A DNA stretch of 29,248 bases. Origin: Hypsibius dujardini. Its lineage: Eukaryota; Tardigrada; Eutardigrada; Parachela; Hypsibiidae. Of this stretch, positions 8,973-20,215 are shown one piece after another. A program made the position numbers and the translations under genes. Below the pieces are notes generated by a model. That model searched no databases. It was not told the DNA's origin and worked only from the letters and a program-made list of their open reading frames with translations. Positions within the stretch are counted from its first letter, which is position 1; each line of letters begins with the position of its first letter. Location: the NCBI GenBank assembly GCA_001579985.1, contig LRSR01001809.1, forward strand, positions 1 to 29,248, read 5' to 3'.

Positions 8973-11507
8973 ATGGACCATCCATCGGGAAGTTCTGTCG
9001 CCGTGACCCTGGACGCATTGGAAGAACTACAACGAAGAAGCGCCCTGAATGATTTTTACAATCTCTTGGACACATACACCGTAAAAATTGCTCTGTTTGT
9101 GCCGTTTTTGTTCCCAATTTGGATTTCACCTCATGTTTCTTCATTTTTCTTCAGTTGGATAAATGGGCGAAAATGTCGTGGCCCCTCAGTCCGATCGCCT
9201 GCGCTCTTCGCGGCTGGGAGTGTTGGCAGCCCGGCACTGTTCGCTGCAGCGTCTGCAAGCGCTCCTGCACGTTTGATCTATTTTCCTATCACGAAATATT
9301 CGGCGGAACGGCCAAAACCGACCAAACTATGCGTGAGTAAACTGGCGTTTTCTGGCGTTGGCGTTTTCTGGAGAAATAAATTGAATTGAATTGATTTGAT
9401 TGATTGATTGGCCGAGTCTTTGTCTGTTTCACTTGATCTGTTGATTGATTGATTGGCCGAGTCTTTGTCTGTTTCACTTGATTTGTTGATTGATTGATTT
9501 TTTAAATTTCCGTATTTGTTTACGATTAGAGGAAATAAATGAACATTTATTTATATTTTCAATTTGTTTGTGGTTTTATCTTCTTAGCTGCACATTATTT
9601 GTCGTGTGATTATTATAGTGTTGTTTAGTTATATTTAATGCGTATTTCATATGGTTGGAAAAAGGGCGTTTAATTTTGTATAAATAATAGTATCTTTTTT
9701 TACTGTACTTAGTATATAAAACATTGAAAGAACAAATCCATGTTAATAATTCAGTATATCGAAATCCAAAAATTATGATAACATAATATTTTCATATTTA
9801 TTTTAACTTGTTACTTTAGTTGCCAAGACGTATATTTTTCTTTTGAATCAATTACTGTATTGGTAAAATATTTATTCAGATTCAGTGATGAATCCATAAA
9901 CTGTACATCCTAAGAGTATTTTATTTCACAGACACATTTTATAAAGCAGAATTATTTTTTTATGATAGGCTTCGTGTTTTATGCGATTCTACAGGTTCTT
10001 GGCTGGTTACGGAATTTGTCACGAAGTTGTCGGAGCCTGGGCACGATGAGAAGTGCACACGACGACCGCTTTTACGAGGTAAGTGGTTATGCAATCAACG
10101 ACAAGATTGAATACACTGAAGGGTCCGGGGTATGAGCAAAAGGGGCGGAGCAGGGGGTGGCTAAGTGGTTGAGTAACACTGGAGGGTCCGGGGTATGAGC
10201 AAAAGGGGCGGAGCAAGGGGTGGCCAAGTGGTTGAGTACACTGGGGGGTCCGGGGTATGAGCAACAGGGGCGGAGCAGGGGGTGGTTAAGTGGTTGAGTA
10301 CACTGGACGGTCCGGGGTATGAGCAAAAGGGGCGGAGCAGGGGGTGATCAGGTGGTAGATTGTTCGATTTTTTGAAAACCACCCCTGGCCCGCCTCTTTT
10401 GCCCATTCCCCGGACCCTCCAGTGTACTCAATCTTGTCGTTGACTGTATGCATTCGTTGGTTAAAGATTGACCGCTGTCGCTCATGGATCAACCGCATCG
10501 TGCCTTCGACACTTCATGTGTGGCCGCAACGTTAGATAAATACCTGGCAGACGATCAAATTGAATGCTGATGACTTTTTAATGTCTTTAATTTGTTTGCT
10601 TTCAGCATCATTGGTGAACCAGTTTGCCAATTTCACCATGCGGTCGTTCCGTGAGCTTTTCGCCGGACGACTGGAATCCCTCCTCCCAGTGGGGGAAAAG
10701 TTGCCCGTAGTCGTTCCGGAGTATGACGAAGTCGTCACCGCCAAAGATGCCCTTGCTTGTATTTCCAACTTCTCCGACCTGACCGATGCCACACTAGCTA
10801 CGAACAGTATTGCAATAGCTCTCCATGGCTGGGAACATATTGTGTAAGAGGGAAATAAGGCGAATTTATTGCTTTTGATTGAGGGGGTAGACCTTTGATG
10901 TAATCTCTCTTATGTATTTCATGCTGCAGAAACGATGAGGGCGTGAATTGTCTCGCCTGCCGCGAATGTCGCCGACAGGTGGACTACTCCAAGTTCTGCA
11001 CCGTCGATCGTCTCTCAGTGTTGCAGCAAAATGAGACTGCCAACTTTCATCCCGACATGTTCTCTTCCCCGAACCCTGATGGATTCCGATTCGACTGTCG
11101 GCGTGAACATCTGTCGTGGTGCCCGTGGATTCGGCCAGTCAGGGTATCACCAGAAATGAGTGCTGTGTTGTCATTGACCATTGGGCCAGAGGAGATTCAC
11201 GGATGTGACGTAACGATAGCCGCCTTCTCTGTGGAACTCTCAGCGGTATGAAGCCAGGCTAAATATACCGGTCTGTCTGTCTGTCTGTCTGTCAGTCTGT
11301 CAGTCTTTTTGTCTGTCAGTCTGTCTATCAGTCTATCTGTTTGCCTCTATACTATCATAGATCTCTCTCTCAGAACTTATATACTTGTCTCTCTGTCGAT
11401 CTCGCCTGTCTGTTTATCTCTCTGCCTGTTTATCTGACTACCAGTATTCGTTTGCTGGATTTGCCTGTCTGTCTGCGCGTTGTCTGTCTTTCTATCCGCT
11501 TGTTTAC

Positions 11508-11548
<41 letters not shown>

Positions 11549-11756
11549 GTCTGTCTACCCGCATTTGATTTTCTACCGGTGTTTCACAGCTTGCACGAGC
11601 CCCGTTTTTCTGTTTCAGGGAAGCAGTATGCCTGGCGATATGGCATCTAATTTCGACGCAGAAGCCGAATCGTTCCGGCAAACGTTACAGTCTGCACGGA
11701 AGGAACTAGAGGAACTGCGCAAACCGCTCCAACATTCGCGGTACCTGAAGCAGTAG
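8973..11756 (+). CDS. ZC3HC1: NIPA/ZC3HC1-like C3HC zinc-finger nuclear protein
   Basis: Six exons: 8973-9080, 9155-9332, 9995-10078, 10606-10843, 10930-11245, 11619-11756. Total 1,062 nt, 353 residues (human about 502). First zinc module: LSPIACALRGW at 47-57, then Cys67-x2-Cys70 and His112-x3-Cys116, the C3HC pattern of NIPA. Second (Rsm1-like) module: IALHGWE at about 194-200, Cys213-x2-Cys216, and EHLSWCPWIRP with His263-x3-Cys267. A short charged, probably helical tail (FRQTLQSARKELEELR) ends the protein. Family knowledge: ZC3HC1/NIPA sits at the nuclear basket with TPR and was earlier described as an F-box-like cyclin B1 regulator. The protein is shorter than vertebrate homologues, mainly through a short linker between the zinc modules. 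ATG 8973 is the first in-frame Met and is followed by a normal exon end (ACC|GTAAAA). Confidence 0.88.
9391..9500. repeat. Two-unit tandem duplication with TGAT in NIPA intron 2
   Basis: GATTGGCCGAGTCTTTGTCT followed by GTTTCACTTGAT is repeated about 50 bases apart, each copy preceded by (TTGA)n. It lies inside intron 9333-9994. The rest of that intron is AT-rich with nothing recognisable. Confidence 0.9.
10089..10453. repeat. Fold-back element with G-rich arms and internal 62-bp tandem repeats, copy 2
   Basis: Arms of about 75 bp at 10089-10165 and about 10375-10453 are inverted copies. Both contain CAACGACAAGATTGA, ACACTG.AGGGTCCGGGG and, in the G-rich strand, CAAAAGGGGCGGAGCAGGGG or a variant. 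Between them the left arm core is repeated in tandem, about four units of 62 bp starting GGTCCGGGGTATGAGCAA. The whole element lies in NIPA intron 3 (10079-10605), with its outer end only about ten bases from the donor site. Confidence 0.85.
11271..11560. repeat. Imperfect (TCTG)n array in NIPA intron 5
   Basis: Two cores of TCTG/CTGT repeats (about 11271-11340 and 11508-11557) are joined by degenerate pyrimidine-rich copies, inside intron 11246-11618. Sense orientation is TCTG. It ends about 60 bases before the NIPA exon 6 acceptor. Confidence 0.95.
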
Positions 11757-13248
11757 GACATCGTCCGTCCCAATTGATAGCTTCACGCTCGCTCACATTT
11801 CTTTCATCCGACACGTTTGATGATGCGTCTGCCTCACGTTTGACGGGCTGGCACGGCATTATACTGCACCGCCCTCTATTACGCCAATGTCAGCCCTTAT
11901 AAACTCTCCCTCCGTTTGCAAACGGAATGGTTCGTCACGTAGGCCATCAATCATGGTTTTATACGTCTAATTGTTTATTTCCAGGCACTCACTTGCCCGA
12001 ACGATGAATGGGTGTCATGTAGAGTATGCAATGTTAAGGCTTCCTTGCCGTGCGCAGTTTATAGCACAGTTGATGTGTCTGTGTCGCAGATGTGATCTTT
12101 TGATCTTCTGCCATGGCTGCTTCGGCTGACTTAATCCAGCTGCCGTCCGCTGTAAAACGGCAATTTCGCAGTCCTCGCGACTCGCAAAATCTGTTATCGT
12201 TTTAATATGCCGCGTTTATGGTTGCTCAATACGGCGCAGGGGAGTCGTGAATACGCTCTCCATCGACTTCAGGTGTCGCGTTAGTTTACCCTGAAAGAGT
12301 CGCTTTTGACGAGCATCACTGTGTTTGTCTCGTAAAGTTGAGGGGAATGTCTGCGGTCTAGATTTTGTTGACATTCCGACGCACATGTTATTGTTTGTTG
12401 GGGTGTTGTGTAGAGTTTAGTCTCGGGAAGGATCGGCGGGTGCCGGTCGCCTTGTCACTTGACCACATGGTGGTCCGAGTTCAAAACATTATCATGCCAT
12501 CAAACTTTCAAATTGATTCGAGCATTGCACTAAATTTTTTTATTGCTGTCTTATCAGACTTACACGTCCGATGTATCCTTCCAAGTTAGGTAAAATTTTG
12601 TGTTGCCCGAGAAAATATCTGACAGAGATCTGTCAAATTGGTGGATCATTAATCGCTCGCGAAGTCAGTCATCGGCAGTGTCCCAACTTCCAGCCAGTCT
12701 CATTGCGTGCAGTGCGCACGCGTTGTATAGTGCACATACTCGCTAATTGCACAGTGGCGTGTCTGCATTTTTGCATGACGTGCTTATATTGCCAAACCAC
12801 TTTTTTGTGTCGTCGTATTATTTTCTCATTCATTCATCTGTGTCTCACTCACCCACCATGGCAGCAGAAAAGTGGTAGATCCACGTTTTGGGCAAGTGCA
12901 CCCGACACACCGCTCCTGCATTTAGCTTGTCAACAATCTCTTTTACGCATCCATCTCGGACGATGATGATCTTTTTACTCGAAGACGCCTTGCGGAGACA
13001 TCCCTCTCTCTGCGTTTATTATTACTCACCTGCTCCACGCTTATCTCTGACACTCTCACATTGACGGAACTTTAAGTTGTCAAAGGCCTCCCGTCTTCAT
13101 TGGAGTTGACTCATTCATTGGATTTATTCTTTGATCGAAAGATAACGAGGGATTATTAATTCACTCTGCTGCTTCCGGTCAATCAATCAATCGATAGTTG
13201 AAGTTTGCTTGTAAATCTCTTCCCTATTCCGACCATCTTGTTAAAGGA
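11757..13248. other. Intergenic region between NIPA and SUN
   Basis: 1.49 kb without a gene I can support. Base composition is more balanced than in other intergenic stretches here, and several short plus-strand open frames exist (for example 12571-12966), but none resembles a protein family. It should hold the NIPA 3' UTR and the SUN promoter or 5' UTR. Confidence 0.5.
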
Positions 13249-16200
13249 ATGGCTGAAAATTCCGCTGTGAGAAGGATAACTCGCCAATCTGCGAAAACGG
13301 CGCACAGTTTATCGCGGATTTCGGGGAAAATATCGACTAGTTCGGTTGTGGTGGAAAATGTGGTTTCCAGTTCGGTGAGGTAGGTGATGGGAGATAAGGA
13401 TTTTTCGTAATGATGACTTGCTTAATATCTCGGTTTTCACCGTTTCAGGCGGGAAGCTGAGTCATCTCGCCAATCTTCCGGTGTTGCTTCTGATGGGATA
13501 ATTTCACGTGCCGACCGGTGGGAGGATGAGGAGCTGTGGAATAGGTCCAGTCAGACGGAGGGGATTTTGTCCACCGAAGGATACGTCAAAACGGTGGATG
13601 TACTGCGGGACTTCCGGATAGCGAGGGATAGTTTTGTCAATTCATCGGCGGTGCAGTATTTGAGGAATCATCTTCGTGAATCGTAAGTAAACTGATAGAA
13701 TTTTTTGAAAATTATTATCAGTTTAATAGTATTTAAGAGAAATTGGGCGGATTTCCTACCGAAATCAATCAAACAATCAATCAATCGTCGAGAGCGCTAA
13801 CTTTCACTGAAATTTTTTCGACGTTCATCAATCTCCACATTTTCAGCCAATCGATTAACCATTACTCTGGTACTTTCTAAAGAAGAAAAAATTATTGTTC
13901 ACATTGAGACAATCAAAATTCAGAACACGCTTCGGTGCTTGTGTGATTTATCGGTTCGCATATTATAGTAATTGGTCGTCGGCGAAAGCGCCCTTGACTT
14001 TATTCCCATTTGTTGTGTACTTAGTAAGTGAGAAATATATATTAGCTGGACTCTTGAGACTCAGCATTGTTGTCTGGGCCCCTCTAAAAATGATGAAGCT
14101 GCGCTTTGTAAGGACTTGGGGTCTCTCTGGCTTCTTAGGGACGATCGATTAGTCCGTGTTGGCACATGAGCCTGAATTTTTATTTCACCGTCGACAAAAA
14201 AAGCGATAAATCCCTTACGTAACTGATACTACTGTCGTGCTACAAACGCATTGCTATTTCTTAGTCTCCATGTGATTGTTGAATCCATTTTTATTTTTGG
14301 TGCGTTGATTGTAGTGTTCTTTAGAATTAAGATTAATTTAAGTAGTGATTTAGATTTGCCCAAAATAGTATTTTTAAATTAAATTGTATTGCAATATTTA
14401 TTTTAAAGTCCTTTTTGATTTTGATTTTATTTTAAATTATTAACTGTAAAACCATTTGAAATGGACGGTAATTTTAATTCGAAATTGATTTAAAATACCG
14501 ACGAATAGCGTTTTTACTTTAAATTAAATCATTTTTCATTTTATTAAGAAGTAGAATTTGGTCACGTGCTGATATTTGGTTTAATTTAAATTCAAAATCT
14601 TGATTTAAATAACACCAGTTGATTGATTATGAAAATGCTCACTGGATTGATTGATTGAGGTCGTTTATTCAAAAGGAATTATAATAATCCCGTGGAAACG
14701 TTACTTCCGGTCGATTTCTCATTCATCGATCTGTCGGGATGGGATGACTAATCAAGTTACTTCTGGTCGATCTGTCGGGATGGGATGACTAATCAAGTTA
14801 CTTCTGGTCGATCTGTTGGGATGGGATGACTAATCAATTGCAGCATGCATGCTGGGATAAAGTTAATGATACGTTAACAAAAGATTACGTATTCGCCGTT
14901 GTGGCTCGCCCTCTCTGCCTAGCGTGAAATAGTGCTGTACTGTAGCTGTATATAATTTGTTACCGGTTTAGCGACATTTTTTTCGTCAGCTCTTTCCATT
15001 GTCTGGGCCGCAAATTGACAAGCACCTGCCGCCTCACCGGCATGGCAATGATGATGGAACGTGTTGAAGAGCTCGTTTTTTTAGCTGTAGAAAAAACATG
15101 AAGTCGTTAATTAGAAACACACATTGTTGTTAAGAAGTTTACAATGCACATACATACACAGAGACATCAAAGGAAGTGAATCAGCTTAAAACTGAGTGAT
15201 TAGCTCATCATACATGGCATAAAATTGTCTCAGTTTCGGGGGTTTCAGGGATATAATTATATTATTAATTATTAAATCACCGAAATAAAAACATTAAATG
15301 AAATAAAAAATAAATTTAGTTTAAAATAGTTTTTTGTAAGTTGTGATTATCTGTAATAAATTCTATGGAGAGACCATTGGTCGTATTTGTTTATCTAGTC
15401 TGCAGTCCAGCTGGTCCTTGACCAATGGGCAGTAGGCTCAAAGCCTACGCCGTAGGCGCCTTGCTCATCAGCCTATTCCCTTTCCAGATAACAAAGTCCA
15501 CGTTACTTTGCCCTGTTTGCCGAGTAAACATACTTTCAAAGCAATAATTTACACTTCTTTCCCGCGAGATGTGTTAACGGTTTTGATTTACGACCTTTCT
15601 GCCCGGAAACTGTAGCAAAGTACTTTTGCGTGTACACCTCCAGCGCAGACTGTGCGCATTATTTAAGCAAACACGTGACAATGAACCGGCCTAATAGGAG
15701 CTGTCATCCTAGTCCTGCAGCCACAACACGTGTCACTTTTCACCCTGAACGCATCTGCATCACTCATATAGCCAAAGCCTTCAACCGATCGTGCTCCTCG
15801 TATATAGCACAACAAGGACGTAGGAGTAGCTCCAACTACCTTATCTGGCTCAGGTGGTGTTCAAGCGAAATCAGTGCACGGTTTTGGCCGCTTGTGTGCA
15901 ACACGTGACTTGTTCCTTCGTTGTGACAGCTGCATCAGCAAGCAGCTTGAATCGAGAATTGAAAAATCTTTTTTACAACTTCAACCGCCAGAAATTGAAT
16001 TTCTCTTTCTTTCAACCTGATTTTTCTTCTTTTTCACATTTTTATTTTCTCCTGAACTACTCTTGCATACTTTTTTGAGAATTTTAACAGCGAAATTTTA
16101 GAGTTTTGGAGTTTTTATTAATTTTTCTTTTCTCACTGTTGTGGATTGTGAGAAAAAAATGTCCTCGTAAGTTATTTTCGCAGCAACGCCTACCTCCCGA

Positions 16201-18357
16201 ATTCAATTGATTTATTTTTTTTCTCACAGGGACGAGAAGGCGAAGACGGGATTCACCTACGCGGCGGGGTAAGCACCAGGAAAAGGGATTGTTTTTGCGA
16301 GCTCTTCAGCATTTTTTTGCCTCCCATGCCCGTTTTCGCGCTTCTCTGACGGATGTTCTCTGTTTCCTTTACCAGGTTAAGCTACAGCGCTTATGGGGAT
16401 CCGAACCAGCCCATGCCGAATATGTCCCGTTACGGGCTGGATCACTACGGACGGTACACGGAGAATGGGTACGATTACAGCGGCCGGTCGGAGTCGTCTC
16501 TCTCGGTGTCGCGGAATAGTAGCAGTTCGGCTCGTGGTCTTGATTTTTCAGACTCATCTCGCTCACTTATCTCCACGCCAGGTGAGTGGCTGCACATTCC
16601 GTCGCGGGGTTTCGATCGGAGTTTTCAATTGCGACTGTTTTGTCGTATACTCTGCTCCATTGATTGATTGATTAATGGCACATCGTCGGGCATTTCTTTA
16701 CTTGTTGCTTGACTGCATGGTTAATTGGCCCAACAATTGAATAGACTTGCCCGCCTGACATCGCCCCCCTCATCATACCGGGCGACATGAGTGACGACAG
16801 ATCAGGGCGCTGAATTTCCGTCCGCAGTTTTGGAAGAAGTTTTCAACAGTTCTCTTCCGTTGATTGATTGACTTTTCAGTTGATTGACTCTTCAGTTGAT
16901 TGATTGATTGACTCTTCGGTTGATTGATTGATTGACTCTTTTGTTGATTGATTGATTGACTCTTTTGTTGATTGATTGATTGACTTTTGTTGATTGATTG
17001 ATTGACTCTTGTGTTAATTGATTGATTGATGACCTGCCCGTAGCATTTTTTGTTGGTGTCGATTTAGTCTTATATTTAGTGGACTGATGAATTTCATCCC
17101 CCATTCAATGTCATTTCAATTCAACTAGCTCTTATTTTTTGGAACTCTCAAATGGTTTATATCAAAACCTGAAATTTAGATTTAAATTAAATAGTTTTCA
17201 TAACATTTTTTTGGGTATTTTTAGTTCATGATTAATGAGTGGGCTTATGAATGTAGTCCTGCGCTCAGTAAGATTTCAGTTAATTTTTATTTTGCAGAGC
17301 CCTCGATGAGCATCCGGGATTACCTGACGCGACTGGTTAAGCGAACGGTGACAACGACAACTACGACGACCGATCACAACAGGCATGACAGCACCGATCT
17401 CTACGGCGAGACGGACGCCAGTTTTCCCGGTAGAATTACCCCCGAATCGAGATCGGGAAATGACAGTACGTCTTTCTGGAGAGGCGCCGATTCTTATAAC
17501 GAACAACGGTAACCTTCTTTATCTGTGAATTTGAACAGTGTCAGAGAGAAATGATCGGTCCTACACTTCCACCACCGCCCAAGCAGCGGATTCCACCGCC
17601 GACTCCTCCAACATGGTTGACTGGAATTATGGCCCTGTCAGCTCACGTACCCGCACACGCACGCCTGCCATGGCGTCCTATCTCTCCACCGACAGGAGCA
17701 GCATCCGACGAGTTCACCAAGTGGAAGAAGCCGTTTCTGAGCCGGATCGATCTGCAGTGGAGCAAATTACTCGCCGCTTCATTGACATTGTCACCCGGAA
17801 CACGATCACGTTAGTGTGGCAGAGAGGCGAATCTGTGCTTCCATTCCAAGTTAATGCCCCGTATGAAATTTTATTTGCTCCAAATCCGCAGGAACACGGA
17901 GAACGTCCGACTGGAAGACTCGCGTGAACGAAAACGTGGGTTGTCTTGGTGTTGCCTGCTTCCGCTGCTCTTGTTTCTGCTACTGTTGCCTCTGCTCGGC
18001 GGTCTCTGGTGGTTCGGTGTACCGTTAGCCGTGCGCGAAAAGGCAGCTTCCGCGCAGTCTGTGATATACAACTTCTATCGCGATCTCTCCGTTCGCTCCG
18101 CTGAGCCCGCCAAAGAATCTATTTTTATTGTTCCTCCCATCGTGGCATCCCATAATGAGACGGTATGGCACTCTGTCCGATTTGTATACTACCCTGCTGT
18201 CTCTGCCTTATGTCTGTTACCTGTTAGCGTGTTTACCCGTTGGACTGTCTGTCTCTCGGTGTATCTGTCTGCCTGTACCTCCTTGTCTGTGTCACTATGT
18301 GTCTATCTGATTGTCTTACTGTCTGGCTGGATGACTGGCTGTCTATCTGTCTATCTA

Positions 18358-18404
<47 letters not shown>

Positions 18405-20215
18405 GCCATGTCCATCACTGTCTGCTTGCCGGTATCTCTCAGCTACTAACAGGCTAAATGGTCCTATTTGTTTTTTTTCATTTGACTGATGAGGCCGATT
18501 TTGGGTTTATAAATGAGTCTGCCTTTATGTGTGTGCCATAAATATCTGTCTACCGGTACAGTAAGTCCACTGAATGCGGCTTGTCTTTCTGATTTGCTGC
18601 ACCCCATTCCATGTTGTTTCACAGAACAAAACCAATCCTCTTCCACCGCAAATTATCTACGTCAGAGAACCGGCAGCTACATGTCCCGTCGTGAAGACCT
18701 GTTGCGATGACGTACAGCTGGTTCAGTCGCAGGTTGCTCTGATACTGGCACGATTGGAGGTATTAACATTTGCGGTACTTGCTTGATTGAACACGTGCGG
18801 TACTTGCTTGATTGTACAATTGCGGTACTTGCTTGATTGAACACGTGCGGTACTTGCTTGATTGTACATTGTTACACTCTCAGTGCAATGAAACGGAGTC
18901 ATACCTTTTAATGTTCCTCTCGCTGACCCCATCGTGCTTCCTCTTCCCTGTTAGACGCTTCAACGCGACAAAGACGTGGAACGCGACGAATGGCAGAAGA
19001 ACCGCCAGTCCACCGATGAGGAAACTCGGAGATCGATCGATGAGCTCCGGCTGATGTTGGTCCGCGTGGAGAAAGAAATCGTAAGCCCTATTTGCTCCCT
19101 TGCCTTCTTCATGGCTTGACGCTTACCTTGTTTTTGTGGCAGGTGATCCGAGGTCAAATTGTGCCACAATCCGTCATCGAACGAGAGAGTTTCTCTCTGG
19201 AAGATGTACGACGGCTCGTCGTTGAGAACATTCGACGATATGACGAGGATAAGACCGGCGAGCCCGACTATGCATTGGAATCTTCCGGTGAGTTCTTTTA
19301 CTCGTTCAAAGGTTTACCCTACACATCAAACTAAGTTTGGATGGGTTTCGGTAGGCGCGACCGTCATCAGCACTCGCTGTTCGGAAGATTACAAATGGGG
19401 TCACTCGCAGCTCTCCCTTTTTGGCATCCCCATTCCATTCACATCGTGGACCACCTCTCCTCGTCTCGCCATTCAGGTAAATTGGGATTCCTGTCTGTCA
19501 TGGTCGTGGTTTTGAAACTTTTTTTTCGTCCAGCCCGATATGAAACCTGGCCAGTGTTGGGCCTTTAAGGGGAATCAGGGATATCTCGTGATCAAGCTCA
19601 CTGGGGACGTACACCCGACGAGTTTCTCCCTGGAGCACCTTCCGAAGAATCTCTCACCGACTGGGAAGATTGACAGCGCTCCGAAAGATTTCGAAGTTTA
19701 CGTGAGTGCTCAGTTTTTAATGCTTGTTGTTTTCTGTCTGACTGAAAATTGTTTGTTGTGTCTGCCTGTCTTTTGTGTCTGTCTGTCCGCCTGTGTACGC
19801 TTCCGTCCATCCGTCCACTTGCCCATGTATCCTGTACATCAATGCCAACTCCCGCTGCTTTTCCTTTACTTTTCATCTTATTCTTTCCATTGTTTCCTTA
19901 GGGTCTGGTGTCTGAACAAGGGCCAGGTTACATCTTGGGAACTTACACCTACGAAGATAACGGACAGTCGCTGCAGAATTTCCAGATCAAGGTTAGTCGT
20001 CCATCGTCTGTGTTTCTATTTCCGTTTTCCCGAAATACAACATGTGGAAGCGGAAGTAAAGCTCGTTTCTTTAACTCTGATTGCAGACGAAATTGTATCC
20101 GGAGGATACCTTCTCCTTTGTCGAGCTCCGCATCACCTCCAACCACGGGCATCCCGAGTACACGTGCCTCTATCGGTTCCGCGTCCACGGCCTGCTCGTC
20201 AAACGCGATGAGTGA
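13249..20215 (+). CDS. SUN: SUN-domain protein (SUN1/SUN2-type) of the LINC complex
   Basis: Inner nuclear membrane protein that binds KASH proteins in the perinuclear space. Fourteen exons: 13249-13379, 13449-13682, 16230-16268, 16376-16581, 17298-17465, 17539-17809, 17892-18162, 18625-18759, 18955-19080, 19143-19287, 19355-19476, 19534-19701, 19902-19991, 20087-20215. Total 2,235 nt, 744 residues (human SUN2 about 717). The nucleoplasmic N-terminus is basic and Ser-rich (VRRITRQSAK at 7-16). One membrane segment at about 367-391 follows RERKR; lumenal helices/coiled coil span about 441-570; the SUN domain covers about 570-735. Key sites: STRCSE with Cys584 (the cysteine that bonds KASH in SUN2), FGIPIPF in the KASH lid, GQCWAF (Cys624) and YTCLYRFRVHG (Cys729), the intramolecular disulfide pair. 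The first two exons are joined only by matching phase across a 2.5-kb intron and could belong to another transcript. Confidence 0.9.
13683..16229. other. SUN intron 2, 2.5 kb
   Basis: The long intron holds TGAT microsatellites near 13768 and 14640, a roughly 40-bp tandem repeat (14711-14838), a pair of overlapping hairpins (15432-15457) and long AT-rich stretches (14300-14600, 15240-15360). No gene recognised. If exons 1-2 are a separate gene, the SUN promoter would lie here. Confidence 0.5.
14711..14838. repeat. Minisatellite, about 40-bp unit, three copies
   Basis: The block CGATCTGTCGGGATGGGATG + ACTAATCAA occurs three times, twice preceded by GTTACTTCTGGT. The third copy has GTTGGG for GTCGGG. 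It lies inside SUN intron 2. Confidence 0.9.
16857..17028. repeat. Minisatellite with about 24-bp units in a SUN intron
   Basis: About seven units of (GTTGATTGATTGATTGACTC + TTTT or TTCG) with length variation in the TGAT part. It lies inside the intron 16582-17297. The regular unit length reflects slippage of a TGAT core plus a fixed GACTCTT spacer; it is not a CRISPR array because no unique spacers exist. Confidence 0.92.
18336..18405. repeat. (TCTG)n array in a SUN intron
   Basis: About 17 tetranucleotides of GTCT/CTGT, preceded from 18243 by degenerate copies, inside intron 18163-18624. Sense orientation is TCTG. Confidence 0.95.
18768..18868. repeat. Tandem repeat TGCGGTACTTGCTTGATTG, four units
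   Basis: Four units of about 25-26 bp alternate between a GAACACG and a TACAATTG-type tail, so the higher-order unit is a dimer of about 51 bp present twice. It lies inside the SUN intron 18760-18954 and takes up about half of it. Confidence 0.92.

Noticed and set aside
10019-10498. Overlapping minus-strand frames encoding repeated HPLLRPFCSYPGP
   Set aside because: They translate the 62-bp tandem unit of the fold-back element inside NIPA intron 3, in several frames at once.
12466-12490. B-box-like sequence GTCCGAGTTCAAAAC suggesting a tRNA or SINE
   Set aside because: No A box at proper spacing and no cloverleaf can be drawn. A similar motif in the fold-back at 1304-1758 also lacks tRNA structure.
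14990-15103. Short plus-strand open stretch in the long SUN intron (VSSFHCLGRKL..MAMMMERVEEL)
   Set aside because: It is preceded by an acceptor-like TCGTCAG, but no good donor follows, inserting it is not needed for phase, and it matches no SUN region.
16857-17028. Regularly spaced repeats that could suggest a CRISPR array
   Set aside because: The spacers are the same short GACTCTT motif each time and the genome is eukaryotic; it is a minisatellite.
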